A DNA stretch of 7,963 bases from Bacillota bacterium (GCA_009780875.1 WQZE01000038.1:1-7963); one strand, 5' to 3'. Numbered from the stretch's first letter, positions 1-5,930 are shown. A program made the numbers and translations. The notes: generated from the sequence alone by a model not told the origin.

Positions 1-64
1 AAGCGTGCCTATGGCACTGATTGCGAGGAGTAATCAAATTATTTTTTTAGACAAATCATTGCGT

Positions 65-140
65 GTTTGACACCTTTAAGCCTACAAATGTCCGCCAAAG
101 TGCACGCACGGGCGTGTGCAAAAACGGACAGGTGTCAGAC
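65..140. repeat. Nested imperfect hairpin, three stacked stems
   Basis: Three stems nest inside one another. The outer one, 65-74 with 131-140, is 10 bp with one G-T pair. The middle one, 89-94 (TGTCCG) with 125-130 (CGGACA), is perfect. The inner one, 100-107 with 112-119, is 8 bp with two G-T pairs and closes on the loop ACGG. The outer and middle stems are contiguous on the right arm, while the left arm carries a 14-nt bulge. A competing pairing exists between 135-141 (TCAGACT) and 170-176 (AGTCTGA). It could be a structured RNA, the end of a mobile element or a dispersed repeat; the sequence alone does not decide. Confidence 0.55.
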
Positions 141-184
141 TTGACTTGAAATGAAATTTGTTTTTTACGAGTCTGAGAGTCGTG

Positions 185-254
185 CAATTTTGGACGGTAG
201 TCCTGAGGTAGTGCATAATTATGCAATAAAATGTATAATTATGCAAAGTACATA
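185..254 (+). repeat. 70-bp direct repeat, copy 1, with paired 14-bp palindromes
   Basis: This 70-bp unit recurs at 379-448 with a single base difference (A or C at unit position 15). Inside it are a short dyad GGAC/GTCC and then two palindromes: a perfect one, TGCATAATTATGCA at 212-225, and a near-perfect one, TGTATAATTATGCA at 232-245. Their centres are 20 bp apart, about two helical turns, which suggests a paired protein-binding site. The second palindrome contains a TATAAT hexamer (234-239), but no good -35 stands at the right distance. It resembles paired ArgR/AhrC operators (inference). Confidence 0.8.
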
Positions 255-301
255 ACTACAAAAATTATAGACCGCAGTAAAACAATAACATCTCTATCAA
301 G

Positions 302-367
302 TTGCGACCAAATTTTCAGCCAAAAGCCACGTCTTTTGGCGTCAAGAAAATTTGCGTTTGGTCGCAA
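302..367. repeat. 66-bp interrupted palindrome between the two direct repeats
   Basis: The arms are TTGCGACCAA (302-311) and TTGGTCGCAA (358-367), both perfect. Further in, ATTTTC (312-317) pairs with GAAAAT (346-351), and GCCAAAAG (319-326) pairs with CTTTTGGC (333-340) around a 6-nt loop. The only large irregularity is a 6-nt bulge on the right arm (352-357). No transposase is encoded nearby. The size, symmetry and intergenic position fit a REP- or MITE-like dispersed element, but this window shows one copy, so dispersal is unproven. Confidence 0.65.
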
Positions 368-378
368 GGCGACAGCCT

Positions 379-448
379 CAATTTTGGACGGTCGTCCTGA
401 GGTAGTGCATAATTATGCAATAAAATGTATAATTATGCAAAGTACATA
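379..448 (+). repeat. 70-bp direct repeat, copy 2, with paired 14-bp palindromes
   Basis: This is the second copy of the unit at 185-254, with its palindromes at 406-419 and 426-439. The one substitution (C for A) extends the short dyad to GGACG/CGTCC, so the symmetry is kept or improved. The spacing between copy starts is 194 bp, and the sequence between the copies is dominated by the 302-367 palindrome. The copies end at the same base and then diverge completely, which suggests a defined unit and not random similarity. Confidence 0.8.
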
Positions 449-453
449 GTAGG

Positions 454-474
454 GGCGGACTTCGTTCGTCCGCC
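454..474. repeat. GC-rich hairpin GGCGGAC/GTCCGCC
   Basis: A perfect 7-bp stem (454-460 with 468-474) closes a 7-nt loop, only five bases after the second 70-bp repeat. It is followed by AT-rich sequence but not by a T-run, so it is a poor intrinsic terminator. Short hairpins of the type GGGGCGG...CCGCC are common dispersed intergenic repeats in Firmicutes (general knowledge); calling this one a member is inference. Confidence 0.55.
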
Positions 475-633
475 GTATATTGTTCGTCTGCTATATAAAA
501 GAAAAAGCCCGCACAAAGTTGCAACTCAATTACTCAAACGCCGTGTTAAAATTTGTGCTTTTGGTTTGGCATAAAAAAAATTTGCGGGTGTTGCAAGCGG
601 TTGTGAGTATAGGCATACCCAAAAGGAGTGAGC

Positions 634-1761
634 GTGATCAAACAAGTCAGTATAGATGCAATTTTACATAACATAACGCAAATCAAAAAGCAATTGGAGT
701 GCAAGTTGTGTGCGGTGGTCAAGTGTGACGCGTACGGTCACGGGGCAAGGCAAGTGAGTCGGTGCATAGAGACGCACATAGATTGCTTTGCAGTGGCAAC
801 CGTGGAGGAGGGCGTCCAATTGCGTGAGGTGGGTGTGACCAAGGGCATTCTTGTCTTGGGTGCATTGCAAGCAAAAGATGTAAAAAATCTTGGTCGGCAC
901 AACCTAATGCAGACGGTCAGTCGTTTGGAGGATTTGCATTGCATAGAACAACAATGCAAAGAGTTTGAGACAAAGCAGCCCATAGGAATTCATATCAAGG
1001 TGGATACCGGACTCCATAGGCTCGGTTTTTTGCCAAGCAGTCTAGGGGGTGGGTCAAAAAATCAGGTGATAAAGTTTTTGAGCAAATCCAAGCACCTTGT
1101 CTTGCGTGGGATTTTTACACATTTTTGTGATACTGAGGATGTAGCGCGTACGCAAGCACAGAAAGATATTTTTGACAAGGTGGTCCAAGGGTTGGTAGGG
1201 CACTTTTGCATAGAGGGGCGTAGTTTTGTTGTTGATAGGAGCAAGTTGCTTTTGCACGCAGGGGCAAGTGGTGCTCTTGCCAAAAAAGAATTGCATTATG
1301 ATATGGTGCGTGTGGGGCTTGCTTTGTATGGTTATGGTGCCGAGTCTCTTGGTTTGAGACCGGCTATGCGTGTGCAAGGAAAAATAGTCAGAATAGCACA
1401 AATCAAAAAAGGTGATTGTGTAGGGTATCAACCTGGGTATTGTGCTGACAAGGACAGAACGATTGCCACCGTGCTTGGGGGGTATGGAGATGGCATTTTG
1501 CGTGGTGTGTATACACAAGCGGTGGTGTGCACCACAACCAACGAGCAGACACGGGTACCTATTGTGGGGCATATAAGTATGGATATGCTGAGTATGGATG
1601 TCACCGGCTTGTCGGTGTGTGAGGGTGACAGCGTGTATTTGATGGATGCAAGCCTGGATGCACAGGAGATAGCAAGCCAAGCGGGCACCATACCCTATCA
1701 ATTGCTCACGGCAATGAAACCACGGACAGAGACCGTGTATGAGGAGCCCAAAAGAGAGTAG
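634..1761 (+). CDS. alr: Alanine racemase
   Basis: This is a PLP-dependent racemase that interconverts L- and D-alanine in the cytoplasm, supplying D-Ala for peptidoglycan. The cofactor lysine is Lys30 in the signature AVVKCDAYGHG. Other family landmarks follow in order: HIKVDTGLHRLGF, GASGALA with HYDMVRVGLALYGYG, GGYGDGILR carrying the likely catalytic Tyr (about residue 284), GHISMDMLSMD, and a C-terminal TIPYQLLTAMKPR. At 375 residues it has the usual length. The GTG at 634 is chosen because AGGAG at 624-628 lies 5 nt upstream; a GTG at 628 would overlap that site. It is the first gene of the + strand cluster, preceded by the repeat-rich region. The protein is rich in Cys, Val and TTG-coded Leu, in line with the G/T-rich strand. 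The identification is firm. Confidence 0.96.
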   Translation: MIKQVSIDAILHNITQIKKQLECKLCAVVKCDAYGHGARQVSRCIETHIDCFAVATVEEGVQLREVGVTKGILVLGALQAKDVKNLGRHNLMQTVSRLEDLHCIEQQCKEFETKQPIGIHIKVDTGLHRLGFLPSSLGGGSKNQVIKFLSKSKHLVLRGIFTHFCDTEDVARTQAQKDIFDKVVQGLVGHFCIEGRSFVVDRSKLLLHAGASGALAKKELHYDMVRVGLALYGYGAESLGLRPAMRVQGKIVRIAQIKKGDCVGYQPGYCADKDRTIATVLGGYGDGILRGVYTQAVVCTTTNEQTRVPIVGHISMDMLSMDVTGLSVCEGDSVYLMDASLDAQEIASQAGTIPYQLLTAMKPRTETVYEEPKRE

Positions 1762-1780
1762 AGAGACGAGGCAATTTTGC

Positions 1781-1809
1781 TTGCCAAAAACCATAATTTT
1801 TTGTATAAT
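1781..1809 (+). promoter_or_regulatory. Sigma-A-type promoter in front of the cyclo-ligase gene
   Basis: TTGCCA (1781-1786) and a consensus TATAAT (1804-1809) are separated by exactly 17 bp. Transcription would start near 1816, which is also the first base of an in-frame GTG. It would let the cyclo-ligase, rsmD and coaD be transcribed independently of alr. Confidence 0.6.
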
Positions 1810-1815
1810 ATAGTT

Positions 1816-2355
1816 GTGGACAGTTGCCAAGAAAAAGATTTGTTGCGTTTGCATTATAGAACCGTGCGAAAAAACATTGAAAACAGAGAGCAAAAAGACA
1901 ATCAAATTGCAACTACTGTGTTGCCAATGATTTTGGAGAGCCCGCTTGCCAATGTTTTTTTGTACCAATCCTTGGACGGAGAGGTTGCTACGCAAGGCTT
2001 GGTTGAGAGGCTTGGAGGCAAAAAAAATCTTTTTGTGCCCAAAGTGGTGGACGGTGTGATGTACTTGCAACAATGGTGTGAAGCCAAGGAGAAATTGCAC
2101 TCGTGTGTGCCTGACTGTATCGCAATTGTGCCGTTGATTGCGTTTGATGACACTTTGTGTAGGTTGGGCTTTGGTGGTGGATTTTATGATAAGTATCTTG
2201 CGAGCAATTCTGGGTGTGAGACCATAGGCCTGGCGTATGATGAGCAGCATTGTGCAAAATTGCCTAGACAAGCACACGATGTTTGTTTGCAAAAGATTGT
2301 GACACCTAGCAAAGTTTGGTCTTTGCCAAAGGAAAAAGAGAGGGAAAAATTGTGA
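1816..2355 (+). CDS. 5-formyltetrahydrofolate cyclo-ligase (MTHFS family)
   Basis: This enzyme converts 5-formyl-THF to 5,10-methenyl-THF using ATP, returning the stored folate to one-carbon metabolism. Family landmarks are an N-terminal basic stretch (LLRLHYRTVRKN), the Y-S-x-x-x-E-V-x-T segment, and the signature IVPLIAFDDTLCRLGFGGGFYDKYL, split here as IVPLIAFDDTLCRLGF then GGGFYDKYL, followed by Y-D-E-Q, LPRQAHD and IVTP. From GTG 1816 it is 179 residues, the usual family length. A TTG at 1777 has a modest GAGG site (1768-1771) and would add 13 residues that do not resemble the family and that coincide with a promoter. I prefer 1816, though no Shine-Dalgarno precedes it. Its TGA overlaps the rsmD GTG by 4 bases, implying coupled translation. 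The family is sure, the start is not. Confidence 0.92.
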   Translation: MDSCQEKDLLRLHYRTVRKNIENREQKDNQIATTVLPMILESPLANVFLYQSLDGEVATQGLVERLGGKKNLFVPKVVDGVMYLQQWCEAKEKLHSCVPDCIAIVPLIAFDDTLCRLGFGGGFYDKYLASNSGCETIGLAYDEQHCAKLPRQAHDVCLQKIVTPSKVWSLPKEKEREKL

Positions 2356-2915
2356 GAGTGATTGCTGGGATGTACAAAGGAAGAACGCTGTTTTCGCCCA
2401 AGGGGAAAGCCGTGCGACCCACGAGTGATAGAGTCAAGGAGACAATGTTCAATATTTTGTACAGCAAGGATGCATTGCAAGATGCTGCTGTGCTGGATTT
2501 GTTTTGTGGAAGCGGTGCTTTGGGGATAGAGGCGTTGAGCAGAGGGGCACGCAGTTTGACTTGTGTGGACAACGAAAAAGAAAGCGTTGATTTGACCAAG
2601 CAAAACCTTGCCAAGGTTTGCAAAGAGGGTGGCAGTGCAACCGTTGTGCAAAATGATGTGTTTTTTGCACTCAAATACTTTGCAAAAAATGCTATCAGTT
2701 TTGATTTGATATTGATGGATCCGCCATATAGTGGGGCCTATGAAACAAGGGTTTTGCAGGCGATTTTTGAGACACAAATAATCTCTCCAACGGGCATATT
2801 GGTCTTGGAAAGTGCCACAGACAGTTGCGTAGACTTGCCATCTGGATGTTTGCTTATAGATGAGCGAAAAATTGGAAAAACGACTCTAAGGTTTTTGCAA
2901 AGGGGGAATCAATGA
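2352..2915 (+). CDS. rsmD: 16S rRNA (guanine(966)-N2)-methyltransferase RsmD
   Basis: This SAM-dependent methyltransferase modifies G966 (E. coli numbering) of 16S rRNA during 30S assembly. The N-terminus reads RVIAG and continues to RPTSDRVKETMFNIL (about 22-36), the typical RsmD opening. The SAM-binding motif I is VLDLFCGSGALGIEALSRGA (47-66), an acidic residue follows at Asp73, and the catalytic/target-base motif DPPY is at 123-126. At 187 residues the length is normal. The GTG at 2352 is chosen because GAGAGGG (2338-2344) lies 7 nt upstream and the protein then begins with the conserved RVIAG; it overlaps the preceding stop codon as GTGA. The 3' end overlaps coaD as ATGA. The rsmD-coaD pairing is typical of Firmicutes. 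Confidence 0.95.
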   Translation: MRVIAGMYKGRTLFSPKGKAVRPTSDRVKETMFNILYSKDALQDAAVLDLFCGSGALGIEALSRGARSLTCVDNEKESVDLTKQNLAKVCKEGGSATVVQNDVFFALKYFAKNAISFDLILMDPPYSGAYETRVLQAIFETQIISPTGILVLESATDSCVDLPSGCLLIDERKIGKTTLRFLQRGNQ

Positions 2916-3358
2916 AAAAAGCGGTCTATCCTGGGAGTTTTTGCCCTCCCACCAAGGGGCACTTGGATATCATTTTGCGGGCTTCCAAGTTGTTTGATGT
3001 GCTCTATGTGGTGGTGGCAAGCAACAGCCAAAAAGGCGTGCAAAACCAAGATGCAATGCAGGCAAGGGTGAATAAAATCAAAGAAAGTGTCAAAGGTCAA
3101 AAAAATGTGCAAGTGTGCTCCTTTGAGGGGCTTGTGACAGATTGTATGAAACAATTGGGTGCAACCTATCTTGTGCGTGGCTTGCGGAACACCCTTGACT
3201 TGGAATATGAGAAAGAGTTGGAGCAAGCATATAAAAGTCAAAATAATGAGATTGAGTGCATATATATTATAGCGGACCCAAGGCTTGGGCATATCAGTAG
3301 TAGCATAGCCAGACAATTGGAAGCCGCAGGTGGCGATACAAGCGGCTATGATATGTAA
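2912..3358 (+). CDS. coaD: Phosphopantetheine adenylyltransferase
   Basis: CoaD transfers AMP from ATP to 4'-phosphopantetheine, giving dephospho-CoA, the penultimate step of coenzyme A synthesis. The nucleotidyltransferase motif reads YPGSFCPPTKGHLDII with His17 of the TxGH site; Lys41, the RGLR segment (89-92), E-Y-E (98-100) and ISSS (128-131) are all present. Two features are unusual. The family motif is normally GSFDP or GTFDP, and here the Asp is Cys11. The protein also stops at residue 148, directly after GGDTSGY, about ten residues shorter than most homologues, which continue into a short C-terminal helix. ATG 2912 overlaps the rsmD stop, with a purine-rich site (AAAGGGGG) just upstream. 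The family is certain; activity is likely but not assured given the Asp-to-Cys change. Confidence 0.94.
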   Translation: MKKAVYPGSFCPPTKGHLDIILRASKLFDVLYVVVASNSQKGVQNQDAMQARVNKIKESVKGQKNVQVCSFEGLVTDCMKQLGATYLVRGLRNTLDLEYEKELEQAYKSQNNEIECIYIIADPRLGHISSSIARQLEAAGGDTSGYDM

Positions 3359-3377
3359 ATTTTGGGGATGAGGGTCT

Positions 3378-3833
3378 ATGGAAATTTTGGGATTGTTGCA
3401 AGAGTTGCAAAGGGAGTTTGCCGACAAGAAAGGCTTTTTTTCAAAACGGATTGACATTGACAAGTGTCAGTATTTGGTGGAGCAACTTGTTTTGCAGATT
3501 CCCAAAGTGGTGGAGGATGCTGAGTATATTATTGCCCATAGAGATAGCATTTTGCAAAATGCGGACAATGTCGCCAAGCATATTATTCACGAGTCAGAAA
3601 AACGAGCAGAAAAAACACTGCTCAGTGCCGAGGTCATACATAGGGCGGAGTTGGAGGCACAAAAAATTGTGGGCACAGCATACGCCAAAAGCGATACCAT
3701 AGCGGTGTCCACCAAGACACATTTGGACAATATCTTTTTTGACTGTGAAAAATATCTTTTGGACATACTCAAAACCCTTAGTGACAATAGAGCAAAAATC
3801 AAAGGCAAAATGAGCATTGCCAAAATGGATTGA
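3378..3833 (+). CDS. Coiled-coil protein of the rsmD-coaD neighbourhood
   Basis: This 151-residue soluble protein has no signal peptide or membrane segment. It opens with a conserved-looking MEILGLLQELQREF, has a short variable linker, then long charged and Ala-rich helices (about 40-150) with regular hydrophobic spacing, including AKHIIHESEKRAEKTLLSA and AELEAQKIVGTAYA. Clostridia often carry a short helical protein of this kind, annotated as ATPase- or DivIVA-like, just after coaD; the resemblance is in length, composition and position (established context, inferred membership). It sits 19 nt after coaD, with GAGGG close to its ATG, so it is probably the last gene of the operon. The function is unknown. 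A structural or scaffold role is possible, but there is no catalytic motif. Confidence 0.8.
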   Translation: MEILGLLQELQREFADKKGFFSKRIDIDKCQYLVEQLVLQIPKVVEDAEYIIAHRDSILQNADNVAKHIIHESEKRAEKTLLSAEVIHRAELEAQKIVGTAYAKSDTIAVSTKTHLDNIFFDCEKYLLDILKTLSDNRAKIKGKMSIAKMD

Positions 3834-3862
3834 TTTGAATATTTGGAATATTAAACAACTGA

Positions 3863-3891
3863 TTGACAAAAAATTGAAATTATGTTATATT
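3863..3891 (+). promoter_or_regulatory. Near-consensus extended -10 promoter
   Basis: A perfect TTGACA (3863-3868) and TATATT (3886-3891) are spaced by 17 bp, with an upstream TG (3883-3884) making an extended -10. Transcription should begin near 3898. The AGAGGA site (3911-3916) and GTG at 3923 then give a 25-nt leader. This is the best promoter in the window and drives the membrane/lipoprotein gene. Confidence 0.8.
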
Positions 3892-3922
3892 TGATTTGCT
3901 AAGTTTAATAAGAGGATTTACA

Positions 3923-4492
3923 GTGTTGAATCAAAGACAAGAAAGAAGTAGAGGGGAGATACTTAGAGATGTTTTTTTCGCCATTTGTGTGTTTGGTATC
4001 CATATAGTATATAGCGATTATGTATACTGGGCAAATTTCGGATATGAATCGGACAAAAACAATGTGGATATTAAGCCTCCTTTTTGGGGCTTGGTGCTGA
4101 CAATGCGTTTATTATTGAGAGAGGTTGCTGTGAAGACAAGGATTTTGGGTGTTTGCGTTTTTGTTGCAATGGTACTTGGTTGTCTTGTGGTCTCTGGATG
4201 TGTTGGATTGGTTACGCCCAATTATACGATTGACTTTTTTGGAGAATGCAAATTATCTTTTGCAGATTTTCCATTCAAGGCTCAGAGAGTGGGTTACAAC
4301 GGGCATATAGAGTTTTCAACAGAGTTGTCTATGGAGCAGATGGGGCAAAAAATCAACGCTGAGGGCGTGGATATGTCAGTAGAGTTATTTGAAGGCCCAA
4401 CAATCCAACCAACAATGTTCATAAAAAAATACAAAATAAAAATTGTATTATTTTTATCTCACACCTATTCACAAGGGCTATGCCTTGCGTAG
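3923..4492 (+). CDS. Unrecognised membrane/lipoprotein, first part of a gene whose frame breaks
   Basis: I do not recognise the family. From GTG 3923 (AGAGGA 6 nt upstream, strong promoter before it) the frame gives 189 residues. Residues 1-69 hold a charged start and a hydrophobic segment (DVFFAICVFGIHIVY). At 4130 a second in-frame GTG has its own good site (GAGAGAGG, 4117-4124) and begins a textbook lipoprotein signal: K-T-R, a hydrophobic core, then the lipobox VVSG-Cys (Cys24 of that start). So either the mature product is a lipoprotein starting at 4130, or the longer form has two membrane segments. After the lipobox comes about 90 residues of polar, likely extracytoplasmic sequence. The frame then ends in sequence unlike the rest (HTYSQGLCLA), while the +1 frame continues coherently to 4805. 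The last dozen residues are probably not native. Confidence 0.6.
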   Translation: MLNQRQERSRGEILRDVFFAICVFGIHIVYSDYVYWANFGYESDKNNVDIKPPFWGLVLTMRLLLREVAVKTRILGVCVFVAMVLGCLVVSGCVGLVTPNYTIDFFGECKLSFADFPFKAQRVGYNGHIEFSTELSMEQMGQKINAEGVDMSVELFEGPTIQPTMFIKKYKIKIVLFLSHTYSQGLCLA

Positions 4493-4805
4493 TTGCGAAG
4501 ATTGGGTGAGTTTGCAAGGAAACGATTATCGCTTTTTGGCACCCAAGTTCGCTTATGTTTATCCTGAGCAGGGTGGTAGTGATGTGGCTTTGGATTCTCG
4601 TCAAGTACAACTCAGTTGGGAGCAACTGCGTGACTTTTATACAGATACCAACAGAGATATTTTTGTTGTGGACAACGCCAACAAGAGGATTAGCATTGCG
4701 TGCAAGCCGTATGCAGAGTATAAAGCGGGGGGCTGGTGTATGCAATATATTGAAAAAGAGAGCGGTGGCTTGGTTGTTATTGGGTTGTCGGACACACACT
4801 TTTGA
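4443..4805 (+). pseudogene. 3' part of the frame-broken lipoprotein gene
   Basis: This frame gives about 120 coherent residues with many aromatic and acidic positions, such as CEDWVSLQGNDYRFLAPKF and LSWEQLRDFYTDTNRDIF, ending at TGA 4803-4805. No ribosome binding site precedes its TTG at 4443, and a TAA in the same frame lies at 4437-4439, so independent translation is unlikely. It reads as the C-terminal half of the protein starting at 3923 or 4130. Removing one base from the A5 run (4438-4442) or from the T5 run a few bases further on would join the two into one lipoprotein of about 224 residues counted from 4130. The cause may be a real mutation, a phase-variable or assembly error. The function is unknown. 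Confidence 0.55.
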
Positions 4806-4811
4806 AAAATG

Positions 4812-4843
4812 AAAAAGAGCAGGTGAAAGCCTGCCCTTTTTTT
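4812..4843. terminator. Bidirectional intrinsic terminator between convergent genes
   Basis: The stem GCAGG (4819-4823) pairs with CCTGC (4830-4834) around a 6-nt loop. On the + strand it is followed by CC and seven T (4837-4843). On the left an A5 run (4812-4816) supplies the T-run for the - strand. It lies just after the + strand lipoprotein gene (ends 4805) and just beyond msrB (ends 4867), as expected for a shared terminator of converging transcripts. Confidence 0.8.
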
Positions 4844-4866
4844 ACAATGTATTGCAATAGAGGGTT

Positions 4867-5316
4867 TTAGTGCACAAGGGATTTGAAATCTCCATATCCC
4901 TCTTGGTCCATCTTGTCTAGTGGAACAAAACGCAGGGAGGCGCTGTTGATGCAATACCGCATCCCGCCCAATTCTTTGGGGCCATCGGAAAAGATGTGAC
5001 CCAAATGTGTGTCAGCGTCGGTAGAGCGGACCTCGGTGCGGGTCATTCCGTGTGAGTTGTCAGGGAGTTTTGTTATTAGATTTGGGTCAATAGGTTTGGA
5101 AAAAGCGGGCCAGCCACAACCTGACTCAAATTTGTCATTGGAGACAAACAAAGGCTTGCCGTTGACAATGTCCACATAAATACCTTTTTCAAATTTGTTG
5201 TGATAGGCATTGTCAAAGGGAGGCTCGGTTGCATTTTCTACCGCCACCTTGTATTGCAAAGGGGTGAGCCTGATTTTGAGTGATGGGTCTTGGATGGTGT
5301 TTTTTTGATTTGACAT
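4867..5316 (-). CDS. msrB: Peptide-methionine (R)-S-oxide reductase
   Basis: MsrB reduces the R epimer of methionine sulfoxide in proteins, repairing oxidative damage in the cytoplasm. Recognisable blocks, in order, are LTPLQYKVAVENATEPPF (17-34), SGCGWPAFSKPI with the resolving Cys67, EVRSTDADTHLGHIFSDGP (95-113), and GGMRYCINSASLRF with the catalytic Cys122. The CxxC pairs that bind structural zinc in many MsrB proteins are absent, so this is the zinc-free form. At 149 residues it has the usual single-domain length. ATG 5316 has AAGGAG about 10 nt upstream; that site overlaps the msrA stop codon (5331-5333), so the two genes form an operon with msrA first. It ends at the shared terminator near 4812-4843. 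Confidence 0.96.
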   Translation of the reverse strand: MSNQKNTIQDPSLKIRLTPLQYKVAVENATEPPFDNAYHNKFEKGIYVDIVNGKPLFVSNDKFESGCGWPAFSKPIDPNLITKLPDNSHGMTRTEVRSTDADTHLGHIFSDGPKELGGMRYCINSASLRFVPLDKMDQEGYGDFKSLVH

Positions 5317-5330
5317 AATTGTTATTCTCC

Positions 5331-5843
5331 TTATTGGTTGTTTTTGGGTTGATAGTTTTTTGCGTTTTCAAATTTTTGCTTGGAAATATGACAATAGCCA
5401 CCCGCATTTTTGTCAAGGTATTTTTGATGATATTCCTCGGCGTCAAAAAAGTGTTGCAAAGGCAGGCACTCAATCGCAATGGGTTGTGTGTGCTTTTGTT
5501 GCAACTCTGCAAGTTTTTGTTGCAGGGTGGGCAAATCGGTGGGGTCGGTATAGTATATGCCCGTGCGATATTGTATACCACGGTCTCCTCCTTGATGGTT
5601 GATGGCAACCGGGTCTATGCAGTCAAAAAAGAAGTCCAAAAGCACAGAGAGTGGGAGGGCACTAGGGTCATAGTTGATTTGTATGCACTCAGCGTGCCCG
5701 CTTGCATTGCAGACCTCTTTGTAGGTGGGGTTTTGGGTTTTGCCATTGGCATAGCCAACGGTGGTGTCGTGGACACCACACAGATTGTCAAAGTATTTTT
5801 GGATGCCCCAAAAGCATCCGCCAGCCAAATAAATTTTTTTCAT
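5331..5843 (-). CDS. msrA: Peptide-methionine (S)-S-oxide reductase
   Basis: MsrA reduces the S epimer of methionine sulfoxide and complements MsrB downstream. The catalytic motif GGCFWG puts the nucleophile at Cys10. GHAECIQINYDP, then NHQGGDRGIQYRTGIYY, and a C-terminal EYHQKYLDKNAGGYCHI carrying a probable resolving Cys all match the family. The product is 170 residues. ATG 5843 is chosen because AAGGAG lies 4-5 nt upstream and the protein then starts MKKIYLAGGCFWG; an in-frame ATG at 5864 lies inside the leader hairpin and would add seven atypical residues. Separate MsrA and MsrB genes in tandem are a common bacterial arrangement. Transcription comes from the 5903-5972 region or by read-through from tmcAL. 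The identification is firm. Confidence 0.96.
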   Translation of the reverse strand: MKKIYLAGGCFWGIQKYFDNLCGVHDTTVGYANGKTQNPTYKEVCNASGHAECIQINYDPSALPLSVLLDFFFDCIDPVAINHQGGDRGIQYRTGIYYTDPTDLPTLQQKLAELQQKHTQPIAIECLPLQHFFDAEEYHQKYLDKNAGGYCHISKQKFENAKNYQPKNNQ

Positions 5844-5856
5844 GATTCTCCTTTTT

Positions 5857-5902
5857 GCTTGCAAAGGTCTTGTGGATTATTGTGTCCACAGCATTTGCAA
5901 GC
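5857..5902 (-). promoter_or_regulatory. Leader hairpin just upstream of the msrA ribosome binding site
   Basis: On the - strand GCTTGCAAA (5902-5894) pairs perfectly with TTTGCAAGC (5865-5857), and inside it TGTGGA pairs with TCCACA (5871-5876 with 5885-5890) around an 8-nt loop, separated by small internal loops. The hairpin ends only a few bases before the AAGGAG of msrA. It could affect msrA translation or mRNA stability. It has no following T-run, so it is not a terminator. Confidence 0.5.
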
Positions 5903-5930
5903 AGTTTTCGTTCAAAATTTTTTTATAAAA

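Larger units (their letters stand above)
1..633. other. Repeat-rich region without a convincing gene, upstream of alr
   Basis: No open frame here has both a ribosome binding site and recognisable protein sequence. The first 33 bases (one frame, ending in TAA at 31-33) or the first 70 (another frame, ending in TGA at 68-70) could be the tail of a gene beginning outside the window, but I cannot choose between them. A T-rich run follows at about 41-48. The rest holds the hairpins and direct repeats listed separately, then an AT-rich stretch (about 480-620) that must contain the alr leader. I could not identify a convincing alr promoter. A perfect 10-bp palindrome (AGTTGCAACT) lies at 517-526. 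Confidence 0.7.

Noticed and set aside
1..70. End of an upstream gene (frame ending 31-33 or frame ending 68-70)
   Set aside because: Too few codons to tell which frame, if either, is coding, or whether a gene on the - strand starts here.
185..448. A CRISPR array or integron attC sites
   Set aside because: Only two repeat copies, 70 bp long with a 124-bp gap, no Cas or integrase gene, and no attC core sequences (RYYYAAC/GTTRRRY) seen in the hairpins.
231..449. A 72-codon open frame between the repeats
   Set aside because: It begins inside repeat copy 1 and ends inside copy 2, spans the palindrome, has no ribosome binding site, and is best explained as repeat DNA that happens to be open.
480..671. 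A 63-codon open frame before alr
   Set aside because: It has no ribosome binding site or recognisable sequence and runs into the alr coding region in another frame.
1054..2292. A 412-codon open frame antisense to alr and the cyclo-ligase gene
   Set aside because: It spans two well-identified genes and their gap on the opposite strand; the skewed base composition explains the lack of stops.
3838..3860. AATATT-TGG-AATATT hairpin as terminator of the coaD operon
   Set aside because: The stem is all A-T and no T-run follows.
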